Of a DNA stretch of 34,872 nt, positions 19,095 through 27,423 are shown in pieces. The stretch spans positions 1 through 34,872 of the forward strand of contig JAPYPT010000017.1 in NCBI GenBank assembly GCA_029937535.1. Reading direction: 5' to 3'. Numbering within the stretch: the first letter of the stretch is position 1; each line of letters starts with the position of its first letter. This stretch comes from Alphaproteobacteria bacterium (GTDB taxonomy: Bacteria > Pseudomonadota > Alphaproteobacteria > GCA-2731375). The notes under the pieces are model-generated. The model saw only the letters and a program-made list of their open reading frames with translations. It had not been told where the DNA came from and searched no databases. The translations under genes were made by a program, and so were the position numbers.

Positions 19095-19733
19095 ATGGCC
19101 ATGCCGCCGCCGCATATCGATGAAGACGGCGTCTGGGTCGAAATTCTGGGCGAGCGGCGGGCCGCGCCGGCCTTGTTTTTGGACCGGGACGGCGTCGTGG
19201 TCGTGGAAACCCACTATCTGCATGAAGTCGAGAAGACCGAGCTGATCCCCGGCGCCGGCGAGACCATCGCTCTGGCCAACCGCCGCGGCCTGCACGTGGT
19301 CCTGGTAACCAATCAGTCCGGCGTCGGGCGGGAGCTGTACGGATGGCCTGAATTCGCGGCGGTCCAGGACCGCATAAAGGCGGATCTGGCGGCTTTCGGC
19401 GCCCACCTTGATGCTGTCTGCGCCTGCCCCTATCACCCTGACTTTGGCGGCCAACAGGGCCGCAACCATCCCGACCGCAAGCCCAATCCAGGCATGCTGT
19501 TGAAGGCGGCCAGGGCGCTGGATATAGATTTGGCGCCGTCCTGGATCGTCGGCGACATGCATACGGACATGGCGGCCGGCCGCAATTGCGGCCTGGCCGG
19601 CGCGGTCCATGTGCAATCCGGCTGGCCCGGCCTGCGGGACCAGGCCCTGGCCGAGGCCCGCGACAATTTCCAAGTCTTCGGCGCCGACAGTATTGACGAG
19701 GTTCGCAAACTTATTCCGCTGTTGTCGGGATGA
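19095..19733 (+). CDS. HAD-IIIA family phosphatase, GmhB-like
   Basis: ALFLDRDGVVVVETHYLHEVEKTELIPGAGE, VTNQSGVGRELY, CACPYHPDF, CRKPNPGM-like DRKPNPGML, IVGDMHTDMAAGRNCG. Confidence 0.85.
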   Translation: MAMPPPHIDEDGVWVEILGERRAAPALFLDRDGVVVVETHYLHEVEKTELIPGAGETIALANRRGLHVVLVTNQSGVGRELYGWPEFAAVQDRIKADLAAFGAHLDAVCACPYHPDFGGQQGRNHPDRKPNPGMLLKAARALDIDLAPSWIVGDMHTDMAAGRNCGLAGAVHVQSGWPGLRDQALAEARDNFQVFGADSIDEVRKLIPLLSG

Positions 19734-19827
19734 AATGGCTTCTCATTGACTGGAAACGCAGCACCGTCTGGTATCTTTATCAAGCTGCTGAAAAACGATT
19801 TGAAGCATCCGATATCTCAACGGATTG

Positions 19828-19859
19828 GTCATTCCCGCTCCGGCTTTCGGGAGAATGAC
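19828..19859. repeat. REP-like imperfect palindrome gtcattcccg...cgggagaatgac
   Basis: GTCATTC/GAATGAC arms with CCG/CGG inside. Confidence 0.5.
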
Positions 19860-19887
19860 GTTTTAGGCATCGATCTATGTTAGGAGT

Positions 19888-21471
19888 ATGCGGGATATGG
19901 TGAGTCCGGAAAAATACCAATTCATGGCAGACCCGATCCGCCATCACGCCCAAGTACGGGGCGACAAGGCAGCCTTGATCTTCGAGGGCCGGGAAATCTC
20001 CTACCGCCAATTGGATCAACGCTCCAATCAGGTGGCCAATGGCTTGCTCGCGGCGGGCGTCGAACCTGGGCAGCGGGTCGCCATCCTGGCCAAGAACATC
20101 GATTTGTTTTTCGAGATCTATTATGGCGCCACCAAGGCCGGCGCCGTGCTGGTACCGGTCAATTTCCGCCTTGCGGCGCCCGAGGTGGCCTTTGTTCTGA
20201 ACGACGCCGCGGCCAAGGTGCTGTTCGTCACCGATGAATACCACGACCTGGTGGCGGCCATCGCCGATGAGCTGAGCACTGTTTCCTTGATCGTTTCCCT
20301 GACCGTTACTTCGCAGGACGGCCGCGATGACTGGCCCGCTCATGTGGACTGGCGCGATGCGCAGAACACCGGCGATCCGCATCGGGAAGGCAGCGCCGAG
20401 GCAACGGCGTTGCAGCCCTATTCCTCGGGCACCACGGGCCATCCCAAGGGTGTGGAGATGACGCACCAGAATTTCGTGCAGTTCGTGCCCCACGCCCTGG
20501 CGGATTGGGGCGATTGGATGGTGGAGGATGTCTCTCTTGTCGCCATGCCGCTGTTTCATGTTGGCGGCTGTGTCTGGGGCTTTATCGGCCTCTATGTGGG
20601 CACCACCAATATTTTGCTGCCCGAAGTTGACCCACCGGTGATCCTCAAGGCCATTGAACGCCACGGGATTACCCAGGTGTTTTTCGTCCCCGCCGTGATC
20701 TTGTTCCTGCTGCAAACGCCAGGCGCGGCGGAAACGGATGTCTCCTCCGTCCGGCATGTGATGTATGGCGCCTCGCCCATTCCCTATCCGGTCCTCCAGC
20801 GCGCCGTGAAGATGTTCAATTGCGGTTTCGCCCAGTTGTATGGTCTGACCGAAACCACCGGCGCGGTCACCTATCTGGCGCCCGAGGATCATGACGGCGG
20901 CGAGAAAATGAAATCCTGCGGCAAGCCCATGCGCGCGGCGACGGTCCGCGTGGTGGATGCCCATGACCAGGATTGTCCGCCCGGCACCGTGGGCGAGATC
21001 ATTGTGTCGGGCAATCAGGTCATGAAGGGTTATTGGAATTTGGCTGCGGAAACCGCCAAGGCCATTCGCAATGGCTGGTTCTATTCCGGCGATGCGGGTT
21101 ATTTTGATGGGGACGGATATTTGTACATCCATGACCGGGTCAAGGATATGATTGTCTCGGGCGGTGAAAACATCTACCCGGCGGAAGTGGAAAGCGCCCT
21201 CGCCGGGCACGAAGGCATCGCCGATGTGGCGGTGATCGGCGTGCCCGACGAAAAATGGGGCGAAACCGTCAAGGCCATCATCGTGGTCAAGCCTGGCGAA
21301 ACTTTGACGGCGGAGGAAGTCATGACTTTCGCCCGCGCGCGGATTGGCGGTTTCAAGATCCCCCGCTCGGTCGATTTCATGGACGAATTGCCGCGCAATC
21401 CCTCGGGCAAAATTCTAAAACGGGTACTGCGCGAACCCTATTGGCGGGGCCACGACAGACAGGTGAACTAG
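19888..21471 (+). CDS. AMP-dependent acyl-CoA synthetase/ligase, paralog of 1205..2752
   Basis: YSSGTTGHPKGVEMTHQN, LYGLTETTGAV; near-identical C-terminal domain to the minus-strand ligase, ending in DRQVN in both. Confidence 0.95.
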   Translation: MRDMVSPEKYQFMADPIRHHAQVRGDKAALIFEGREISYRQLDQRSNQVANGLLAAGVEPGQRVAILAKNIDLFFEIYYGATKAGAVLVPVNFRLAAPEVAFVLNDAAAKVLFVTDEYHDLVAAIADELSTVSLIVSLTVTSQDGRDDWPAHVDWRDAQNTGDPHREGSAEATALQPYSSGTTGHPKGVEMTHQNFVQFVPHALADWGDWMVEDVSLVAMPLFHVGGCVWGFIGLYVGTTNILLPEVDPPVILKAIERHGITQVFFVPAVILFLLQTPGAAETDVSSVRHVMYGASPIPYPVLQRAVKMFNCGFAQLYGLTETTGAVTYLAPEDHDGGEKMKSCGKPMRAATVRVVDAHDQDCPPGTVGEIIVSGNQVMKGYWNLAAETAKAIRNGWFYSGDAGYFDGDGYLYIHDRVKDMIVSGGENIYPAEVESALAGHEGIADVAVIGVPDEKWGETVKAIIVVKPGETLTAEEVMTFARARIGGFKIPRSVDFMDELPRNPSGKILKRVLREPYWRGHDRQVN

Positions 21472-21486
21472 GAAGAGGCACCAGGC

Positions 21487-22623
21487 ATGATCGCCACGGC
21501 AGAACAAGTCATGATCCGCGATATGGCCAGGGCCTTCGCGGCCGAACGGATCGCGCCCCATGCCGCCCAGTGGGAGGACGAGGCGCGTTTCCCCCGGGAG
21601 GTCTTCGAGGCCATGGGCAAGCTGGGGCTGATGGGCATGACCGTGCCGGCGGAATGGGGCGGTGCCGGCCTGGATTATGTGACTTACGCCATGGCGCTGG
21701 AGGAGATCGCGGCCGGCGACGGCGCCGTCGCCATCGTCATGAGCGGCCATAATTCGGTGGGCTGCATGCCGATCCTGGAATACGGCACGGATGGGCAGAA
21801 ACAACGCTACCTGCGCGCCCTGGCCCAGGGCGAGCTGCTTTCCGCCTTCGCCCTGACCGAGGCCAAGGGCGGGTCGGATGCCGGCGCCCTGACCACCCGC
21901 GCCGTGCGCCAGGGCAACGGCTATATGATCAATGGCGCCAAGCAGTTCATCACAACCGGGAAGAACGCCGATCTGACCCTGGTCTTCGCCGTCACCGACC
22001 CCGAGCAGGGCAAGCGCGGTATCTCTGCCTTCATCGTGGCCACGGATACACCGGGTTACGAGGTGGTGCGGGTGGAGAAAAAGATGGGTCTGAACGCCTC
22101 GGATACCGCGCAACTGGCGTTCAACGACATGGCGGTGCCCGCCGATAGCCTGCTGGGGGAAGAGGGCCAGGGCTACCGCATCGCGCTGGGCAATCTGGAA
22201 GGCGGGCGCATTGGCATCGCCGCGCAAGCCGTGGGCATGGCGCGGGCCGCCTATGAGGTGGCGCTGGCTTATGCTCAGGAACGGGAGGCGTTCGGGAAAC
22301 CGATCATGGAACATCAGGCCGTGGCCTTCCGCCTGGCCGACATGGCAACGCAATTGGAGGCCGCCCGTCAGTTGATCTGGCATGCCGCCGCCCTGCGCAG
22401 CGCCGGGCAAAAATGCCTGAAGGAAGCCTCCATGGCGAAACTGTTCGCCACCGACATGGCCGAGGCGGTCTGTTCCGATGCTATCCAGACCCTGGGCGGG
22501 TATGGCTATCTCAAGGATTTCCCCGTGGAGCGGATCTATCGGGGCGTCCGCGGGGCGCGTATTTACGAGGGCACCAATGATATTCAAAAACTGGTCATTG
22601 CCCGTGATCTGATAGCTGATTAG
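21487..22623 (+). CDS. Acyl-CoA dehydrogenase
   Basis: FALTEAKGGSDAGALTTRA, YMINGAKQFITTG, LNASDTAQLAFNDM, LGGYGYLKDFPVERIYRGVRGARIYEGTNDIQKLVIAR. Confidence 0.95.
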   Translation: MIATAEQVMIRDMARAFAAERIAPHAAQWEDEARFPREVFEAMGKLGLMGMTVPAEWGGAGLDYVTYAMALEEIAAGDGAVAIVMSGHNSVGCMPILEYGTDGQKQRYLRALAQGELLSAFALTEAKGGSDAGALTTRAVRQGNGYMINGAKQFITTGKNADLTLVFAVTDPEQGKRGISAFIVATDTPGYEVVRVEKKMGLNASDTAQLAFNDMAVPADSLLGEEGQGYRIALGNLEGGRIGIAAQAVGMARAAYEVALAYAQEREAFGKPIMEHQAVAFRLADMATQLEAARQLIWHAAALRSAGQKCLKEASMAKLFATDMAEAVCSDAIQTLGGYGYLKDFPVERIYRGVRGARIYEGTNDIQKLVIARDLIAD

Positions 22624-22635
22624 GGGGCGGCGGGG

Positions 22636-23841
22636 ATGGAACTTGAACTATCGGCGGACTTGCGGGACTTCCAAGGCGACGTGCGCGGCTTTCTGGCCGC
22701 TAACTTGAGCCCGGAAGTCCGCGAGGCGGCGCGCCTGTCGACCACCATTTTGGCGGAACATGGCGCCACCCAGGATTGGCACAGGATCATGTATCACCAA
22801 GGCTGGGCCGCGCCGTCCTGGCCGGTGGAACATGGCGGCCCCGGTTGGGACCCCATGCGCCGTTATCTGTTCGCCACGGAATATGCCCGGGCCGGGGCGC
22901 CGATCCTCTCGCCCTTGGGATTGAGCATGGTGGGCCCCGCTATCATGGGCCACGGCAGCACCGAACAGCAGGCCTATTATCTGCCACGCATTCTGTCCGG
23001 CGAGGATGTCTGGTGCCAGGGCTATTCGGAACCGGGCGCGGGCTCTGATCTGGCATCGTTGCAATGCCGGGCCGTGGCGAGGGGTAATGACTACATCATC
23101 AACGGCACCAAGATCTGGACCACCAATGCCCATAACGCCAACCGCATGTTCTGCCTGGTCCGCACCGCCACCGACGGTAAGCCACAGGCCGGCATCACAT
23201 TCGTGTTGCTGGAAATGGACAGCCCCGGCATTACCGTGGAGCCGATCCATATTCTGGGCGGCGATCACGAATTCAATCAGGTGTTCTTCGACGATGTGCG
23301 GGTGCCCCAGTCGAACCGCATCGGCGCTGAAAACGACGGCTGGACCGTGGCCAAGTATTTGTTGGAATTCGAGCGCGGCGCGGCTGCCCAATCGGCCGCC
23401 CTGCGCGTTCGTCTGGAAGATATCCGGATCATGGCGGCGGGGCGGCGAGGGGGCAATGGACAAAGCCTCGGCACCGAGCCCGCTTTCGCACAGGCCCTGG
23501 CCGGCCTGGAAATTGCACTGACCACGCTGGAATTTACCGAGCACCGCACCATGGCCGAAATCGCCAAACGTGGCAGCCAGGGCCCGGCGTCCTCCATGCT
23601 GAAGACCAAGGCCACGGAGGTGCAAATGGCCGTCAGCGACCTGGCCGTGCAGGCCATCGCCTATTACGCCGCACCCCATCAGCCCGAAGAGCGTCTCGCA
23701 GGCGCCAATCTCGCACCCATTGGCGAACGTGATGAAATGTCGATAACCGCGCGCTATCTAAACGACCGGGCCGCCGCCATCTACGGCGGCTCCAACGAAA
23801 TTCAGCGCAACATCATGGCAAAGCTGGTGCTCGGACTTTAG
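22636..23841 (+). CDS. Acyl-CoA dehydrogenase
   Basis: GYSEPGAGSDLASLQCRA, YIINGTKIWTTNAHNANRMFCLVRT, YGGSNEIQRNIMAKLVLGL C-terminus. Confidence 0.95.
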   Translation: MELELSADLRDFQGDVRGFLAANLSPEVREAARLSTTILAEHGATQDWHRIMYHQGWAAPSWPVEHGGPGWDPMRRYLFATEYARAGAPILSPLGLSMVGPAIMGHGSTEQQAYYLPRILSGEDVWCQGYSEPGAGSDLASLQCRAVARGNDYIINGTKIWTTNAHNANRMFCLVRTATDGKPQAGITFVLLEMDSPGITVEPIHILGGDHEFNQVFFDDVRVPQSNRIGAENDGWTVAKYLLEFERGAAAQSAALRVRLEDIRIMAAGRRGGNGQSLGTEPAFAQALAGLEIALTTLEFTEHRTMAEIAKRGSQGPASSMLKTKATEVQMAVSDLAVQAIAYYAAPHQPEERLAGANLAPIGERDEMSITARYLNDRAAAIYGGSNEIQRNIMAKLVLGL

Positions 23842-23920
23842 AGCATAAATACCAGGACCGGCAGCAGGGCCAAGGCCATGTTGGGGAAGTCCGCGAGCGT
23901 AGGCATTCTGCCACCCTTCA
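23793..23920 (+). repeat. Repeat C copy 1 (acyl-CoA dehydrogenase 3' end plus 79 bp downstream)
   Basis: 128-bp ungapped match to 25206..25333; about 10 mismatches, all left of a perfect 53-bp block (23868..23920). Confidence 0.95.
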
Positions 23921-23988
23921 CGATCAAAACGGTAGCGACCCATTATGGCTCCCCCTTTTGGCTCGCAGACCTTTGCAGGACACAGTAG

Positions 23989-24081
23989 CCTTCATTGACG
24001 ATGGATCGCTATGGGCACTTGTTTCCATCGGACGACCTCAAGGCGGCTATGGATGCGATTGCTGAGGAGTTGATAGGATGA
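23989..24081 (+). pseudogene. Tyrosine recombinase (phage-type integrase) C-terminal remnant
   Basis: In-frame after TAG: PSLTMDRYGHLFPSDDLKAAMDAIAEELIG*, the catalytic-Tyr block (TMxxYGHLFP) typical of phage-type tyrosine integrases. Confidence 0.8.
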
Positions 24082-24287
24082 CAAAAAGGGAAATCTTGAT
24101 TGCGAAAAGGGAGATGCTTGTGACGCGCCTTCATGAACTCGAAGACGAGTTCCGCATCGCGATTGATGCATACGCCTCTATCCAAGATAAGTATGAGGGG
24201 ATTGGAAACGATAGCGATACCCTGAAAAGACACACCGAGCGTTACCGGCAAGCTGCACAAAACATCGACGACCATCGGAAGCAATGA
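24078..24287 (+). CDS. Small charged/coiled hypothetical protein (69 aa)
   Basis: ATG overlaps the stop of the integrase remnant (ATGA); MTKREILIAKREMLVTRLHELEDEFRIAIDAYASIQDKYEG... Confidence 0.55.
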   Translation: MTKREILIAKREMLVTRLHELEDEFRIAIDAYASIQDKYEGIGNDSDTLKRHTERYRQAAQNIDDHRKQ

Positions 24288-24460
24288 GATGACGCTGTAT
24301 CCGAACTAACGGAACTGATCCTCTCCGGTGACGATTAACCGCTGGACTTTAACGAGGACGCTATCCTTTTAACTCCTTTACATAGCAACTGAACGGCGCG
24401 GTGAGCTCGTGATGATCAGTAAGGAATTTTGTAAATAACATTTTTTATGTGTAAATAAAG

Positions 24461-24489
24461 TTGACAGCCATACGGTATTGCCGTATGAT
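24461..24489 (+). promoter_or_regulatory. Consensus sigma70-type promoter with operator-like inverted repeat in the spacer
   Basis: TTGACA - 17 bp - TATGAT; the spacer contains ATACGG-tattg-CCGTAT; start codon of the toxin at 24495. Confidence 0.8.
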
Positions 24490-24494
24490 GGAGA

Positions 24495-24779
24495 ATGGAT
24501 ATTGTTTCGATCAGCCACAGAGGTTTGAGGGATTTCATTGAAAAAGGAACCTCAAGGACTTTGCCACAAGACAAGGTTGTTCGAATTCAGTCCGTATTGA
24601 CCGCTCTATTGGTCGCGGCGGATATGGATGAATTATCCGGCCCGCCTGGTTGGCGTATCCACCAACTGAGAGGGGACCGGACGGGTGTTTGGTCGATCTC
24701 GGTAAGCGGCAATTGGCGGCTGACGTTCAAAATAGAAAACGGCGATATCGCCGAACTTAATTTGGAGGATTATCACTGA
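24495..24779 (+). CDS. higB: HigB/RelE-superfamily toxin
   Basis: HRGLRDFIEKGTSRTLPQDKVVRIQSVLTALLVA...GWRIHQLRGDRTGVWSISVSGNWRLTFKIENGDIAELNLEDYH. Confidence 0.9.
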   Translation: MDIVSISHRGLRDFIEKGTSRTLPQDKVVRIQSVLTALLVAADMDELSGPPGWRIHQLRGDRTGVWSISVSGNWRLTFKIENGDIAELNLEDYH

Positions 24780-25084
24780 TGGCAAGGGAAAAAATTCCAG
24801 TCGGGATGACCCCATCCCATCCAGGCCAGTTTATCCGAACGGAGATCATTGAGGAACTTGGCCTCACGATCGATCGTGCCGCGACGCTGCTGGATGTGCG
24901 GGCGGCAACCCTGTCCGATCTAATCAATGAAAAATCGTCACTCTCTCCAGAAATGGCGCTCAGGATCGAACTGGCCTTCGATGTGAAGGCGGACCTGCTT
25001 TTGCGCATGCAAGCCTGGTATGACAGCGTCGCCATTCGAACCAAGGCAGGAGAACTCAACGTTCAGCGCTACCAACCCACGTGA
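24779..25084 (+). CDS. higA: HigA-family antitoxin (HTH)
   Basis: MTPSHPGQFIRTEIIEELGLTIDRAATLLDVRAATLSDLINEKSSLSPEMALRIELAFDVKADLLLRMQAWYD; start overlaps the toxin stop. Confidence 0.92.
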   Translation: MAREKIPVGMTPSHPGQFIRTEIIEELGLTIDRAATLLDVRAATLSDLINEKSSLSPEMALRIELAFDVKADLLLRMQAWYDSVAIRTKAGELNVQRYQPT

Positions 25085-25205
25085 TGGCGCAAGAAGACTT
25101 TGAACTGGTCCGGGGCAGCGGCAATATCTTCCGTGACTTTGATGGTCCAGCCCCGATTTGAAACAGGCCAAGGCGATCCTTGCCGCCCAAATCATCGGCT
25201 TTATT
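25084..25205 (+). pseudogene. Truncated and frameshifted second XRE/HigA-like antitoxin N-terminus
   Basis: MAQEDFELVRGSGNIFRDFDGPAP / frame change / DLKQAKAILAAQIIG, then broken at the start of repeat C copy 2. Confidence 0.65.
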
Positions 25206-25333
25206 CAACGAAATTCAGCGCAACATCATGGCCAAATTGGTGCTGGGTCTTTAGAGCATGAATACCAAGACCATCAGCAAGGCCAAGGCCATGTTGGGGA
25301 AGTCCGCGAGCGTAGGCATTCTGCCACCCTTCA
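25206..25333 (+). repeat. Repeat C copy 2 (orphan acyl-CoA dehydrogenase tail NEIQRNIMAKLVLGL* plus downstream)
   Basis: 128-bp ungapped match to 23793..23920; the coding part differs only at synonymous positions. Confidence 0.95.
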
Positions 25334-25413
25334 GAAAATTCCACTGACATCAGTATTATGGAAATATTTCCGTGATGCAGTGATGGGCATCACCGGCGGG
25401 TGGGTTTCGGCGG

Positions 25414-26427
25414 CTATCTATTTTTCTTGCGGAAGGCGTAGCGGCGATAGGTGCGCATGATCAGGCCCATGACGCCGTCGGGCATGAAGAAGACCACCGC
25501 CAAGGCCATGAAGCCGATGGGCATGAAGGCCAGGCTGGTGGGCAGGGAGGCAGGCAGGTAGAGCACCAGAAAACTGCCGATCAAGGCGCCCCATACGGAT
25601 CGGATTCCGGCCATCACCGCGCCGACCAACAAAAGTATGGAAAAAAACAGGCTGTAGGAATCCGGCGCCACGAAATCCGCCAACAGGCCGGTCAAGGCGC
25701 CGCCGACGCCGGCGTACATGGCGGATACGCCGAATATGGTGGTCTTGAACAAGGCCACGTTGATGCCCATGGGCGCGGCGGCGATTTCGTTGTCGCGAAT
25801 GGCGGCCAGCGCCCGGCCGGTTCGGCTATTGAATAAATTTTGGGCGAGCCAGATCAACCCCAGCAGGATGACCAAGGTCACGAAATACCAATATTGATCG
25901 TCATTGAGGTTCAGCCATTGTGGCGGTTCCGGCCGGTCCAGATAAACGCCGCTGACGCCCCCGGTCCATTTTTGCAGGGCATCCAGCTTGAGGAATTGCG
26001 GCAGGGCCAGGGACAGGCCCCAGGTCATCAACATAAGATGCACCAGGCTGAGGCGGAGCGCCGGCCAGCCGAACAGAAAACCCGCAATGAACGATACCAT
26101 CGCCGCCAGGGGCAGGGAGCTATAGGCGGTGAGGCCGCCGTGGGACATGGCGATGGAGGTGGTGTAGGCCCCGATGGCGAAAAACGCCCCATGGCCGATG
26201 GAAAATTGCCCGCTCAACCCGGTCAGCAAATTGATCCCAAGAATGGCGATGGCCAAGGCCCCGACCATGGCTAGGCGATAGGTGGAATAGCCATCAAGAA
26301 CGAATGGAAGTACCACCGCCACGGCTAAAAACAGGGCCAGCGCCGTCCATCGCCACGAGCGGGGAATGACGTTCGGATCCCGGTCCGCTGGAACCCGGCG
26401 ATCGGTGTGTGCGCGAGGGTCGTTCAA
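25414..26427 (-). CDS. livM: Branched-chain amino acid ABC transporter permease, LivM-type
   Basis: ILGINLLTGLSGQFSIGHGAFFAIGAYTTS, GRALAAIRDNEIAAAPMGINVALFKTTIFGVSAMYAGVGGALTG. Confidence 0.9.
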   Translation of the reverse strand: MNDPRAHTDRRVPADRDPNVIPRSWRWTALALFLAVAVVLPFVLDGYSTYRLAMVGALAIAILGINLLTGLSGQFSIGHGAFFAIGAYTTSIAMSHGGLTAYSSLPLAAMVSFIAGFLFGWPALRLSLVHLMLMTWGLSLALPQFLKLDALQKWTGGVSGVYLDRPEPPQWLNLNDDQYWYFVTLVILLGLIWLAQNLFNSRTGRALAAIRDNEIAAAPMGINVALFKTTIFGVSAMYAGVGGALTGLLADFVAPDSYSLFFSILLLVGAVMAGIRSVWGALIGSFLVLYLPASLPTSLAFMPIGFMALAVVFFMPDGVMGLIMRTYRRYAFRKKNR

Positions 26428-26586
26428 GGGATCGGTATCGGGCCCGTAAGGCCGGCGTGAAGGCCGGCGCGGGCCGCCAGCAAGGATGAAAATGTCACAT
26501 TGACCCCGAAATACCGCTTACAAAGATGTCACCTTATAGCGGGGGGCGGGGGCCAAGTCACCCCGGTGTCCGGAGACTTGATAGTA

Positions 26587-27225
26587 TTATTCCGCCGCGT
26601 CCGAGGCCTCCATGATCAAGGCGCGGTATTCGTCCGTGTAGTCGCCGCGTTTTTCCGACAGGGTGGCGTCCCGCATGTCGTGGCCGTTGCCGCCATGGGC
26701 GGTCATTTGCGCCACGGGGGTCGGATTTGTCACCTTCGGCCAATGGCCCGATTGCGGAAAGGCGCCCTCGGCGACGATGTCGAGGGGTTGATCATCGGCC
26801 ACGGCGGGCGGCCGGGTGATCTTCATGATGTCCCAGCTAATTTCCAAGGGAATATTGTTGGGATCAAAGAAATAGATCGACCACAAGATACCGTGATCCA
26901 CCGCGCCCGAAACCTCGAACCCGGCGGCTTCCAGCCGGTCCTTGTGGGCGAACAGTTCCTCGCGGCTGTTGGTGGTCAGGGAAACATGGTCAAAGCCGAG
27001 GGGTTCATGGCTGGGCGAGCCATGGTTCTTGGCCCGCATGGGCTGTGCGCCCTCGTAGGCGAAAAACGCCACCTGGGCCTCGCCGGCACGGAAGAAATAA
27101 TGACGGTAGCCGTCATGGCCCACGCCGGCCTCCAACGTCATGCCGAGAAGATCGCGGTAAAACCGGATCGTGGCATCCAGATCGTGGGTGATGAAGGCGA
27201 GGTGATTGATCCCCGTGATGGTCAT
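26587..27225 (-). CDS. VOC family (glyoxalase/extradiol dioxygenase-like) protein
   Basis: GINHLAFITHDLDATIRFYRDLLGM ... GFDHVSLTTNSREELFAHKDRLEAAGFEVSG...IYFFDPNNIPLEI. Confidence 0.9.
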   Translation of the reverse strand: MTITGINHLAFITHDLDATIRFYRDLLGMTLEAGVGHDGYRHYFFRAGEAQVAFFAYEGAQPMRAKNHGSPSHEPLGFDHVSLTTNSREELFAHKDRLEAAGFEVSGAVDHGILWSIYFFDPNNIPLEISWDIMKITRPPAVADDQPLDIVAEGAFPQSGHWPKVTNPTPVAQMTAHGGNGHDMRDATLSEKRGDYTDEYRALIMEASDAAE

Positions 27226-27367
27226 GGTCAGGTCCTTTCCCCAAACAGGTTGTTGCCACTATAGCGAATTTTCGCGGTCGTGGGACAACTCACTTCATGT
27301 GATACAAGCCGCCGAAAACACAACCACCAAATGCGGAAACAATCTGTTTGCGTGAACAGGCCAAACG

Positions 27368-27393
27368 AAAAGCCGGCCAAATTGACCGGCTTT
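27368..27393 (-). terminator. Hairpin AAAGCCGG-N10-CCGGCTTT
   Basis: Perfect 8-bp arms; minus-strand reading continues ...CCGGCTTTTCGTTT, downstream of the minus ORF ending at 27424. Confidence 0.6.
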
Positions 27394-27423
27394 CCCTGAA
27401 TTCAGTGGTCGCTGCTCGTCCGG

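Noticed and set aside
19780-21210. 476-aa antisense ORF over the acyl-CoA ligase, and other long antisense ORFs (e.g. 15441..16445, 16467..17621, 22648..23679, 29130..30290, 31392..32567)
   Set aside because: All lie opposite confident genes; their composition (H/G/Q/R-rich, no motifs) is typical of antisense frames in GC-rich DNA.
23793-25333. Insertion sequence flanked by target-site duplication
   Set aside because: Repeats are 128 bp with diverged, frame-preserving coding parts; no transposase or terminal inverted repeats. IS target duplications are usually only a few bp.
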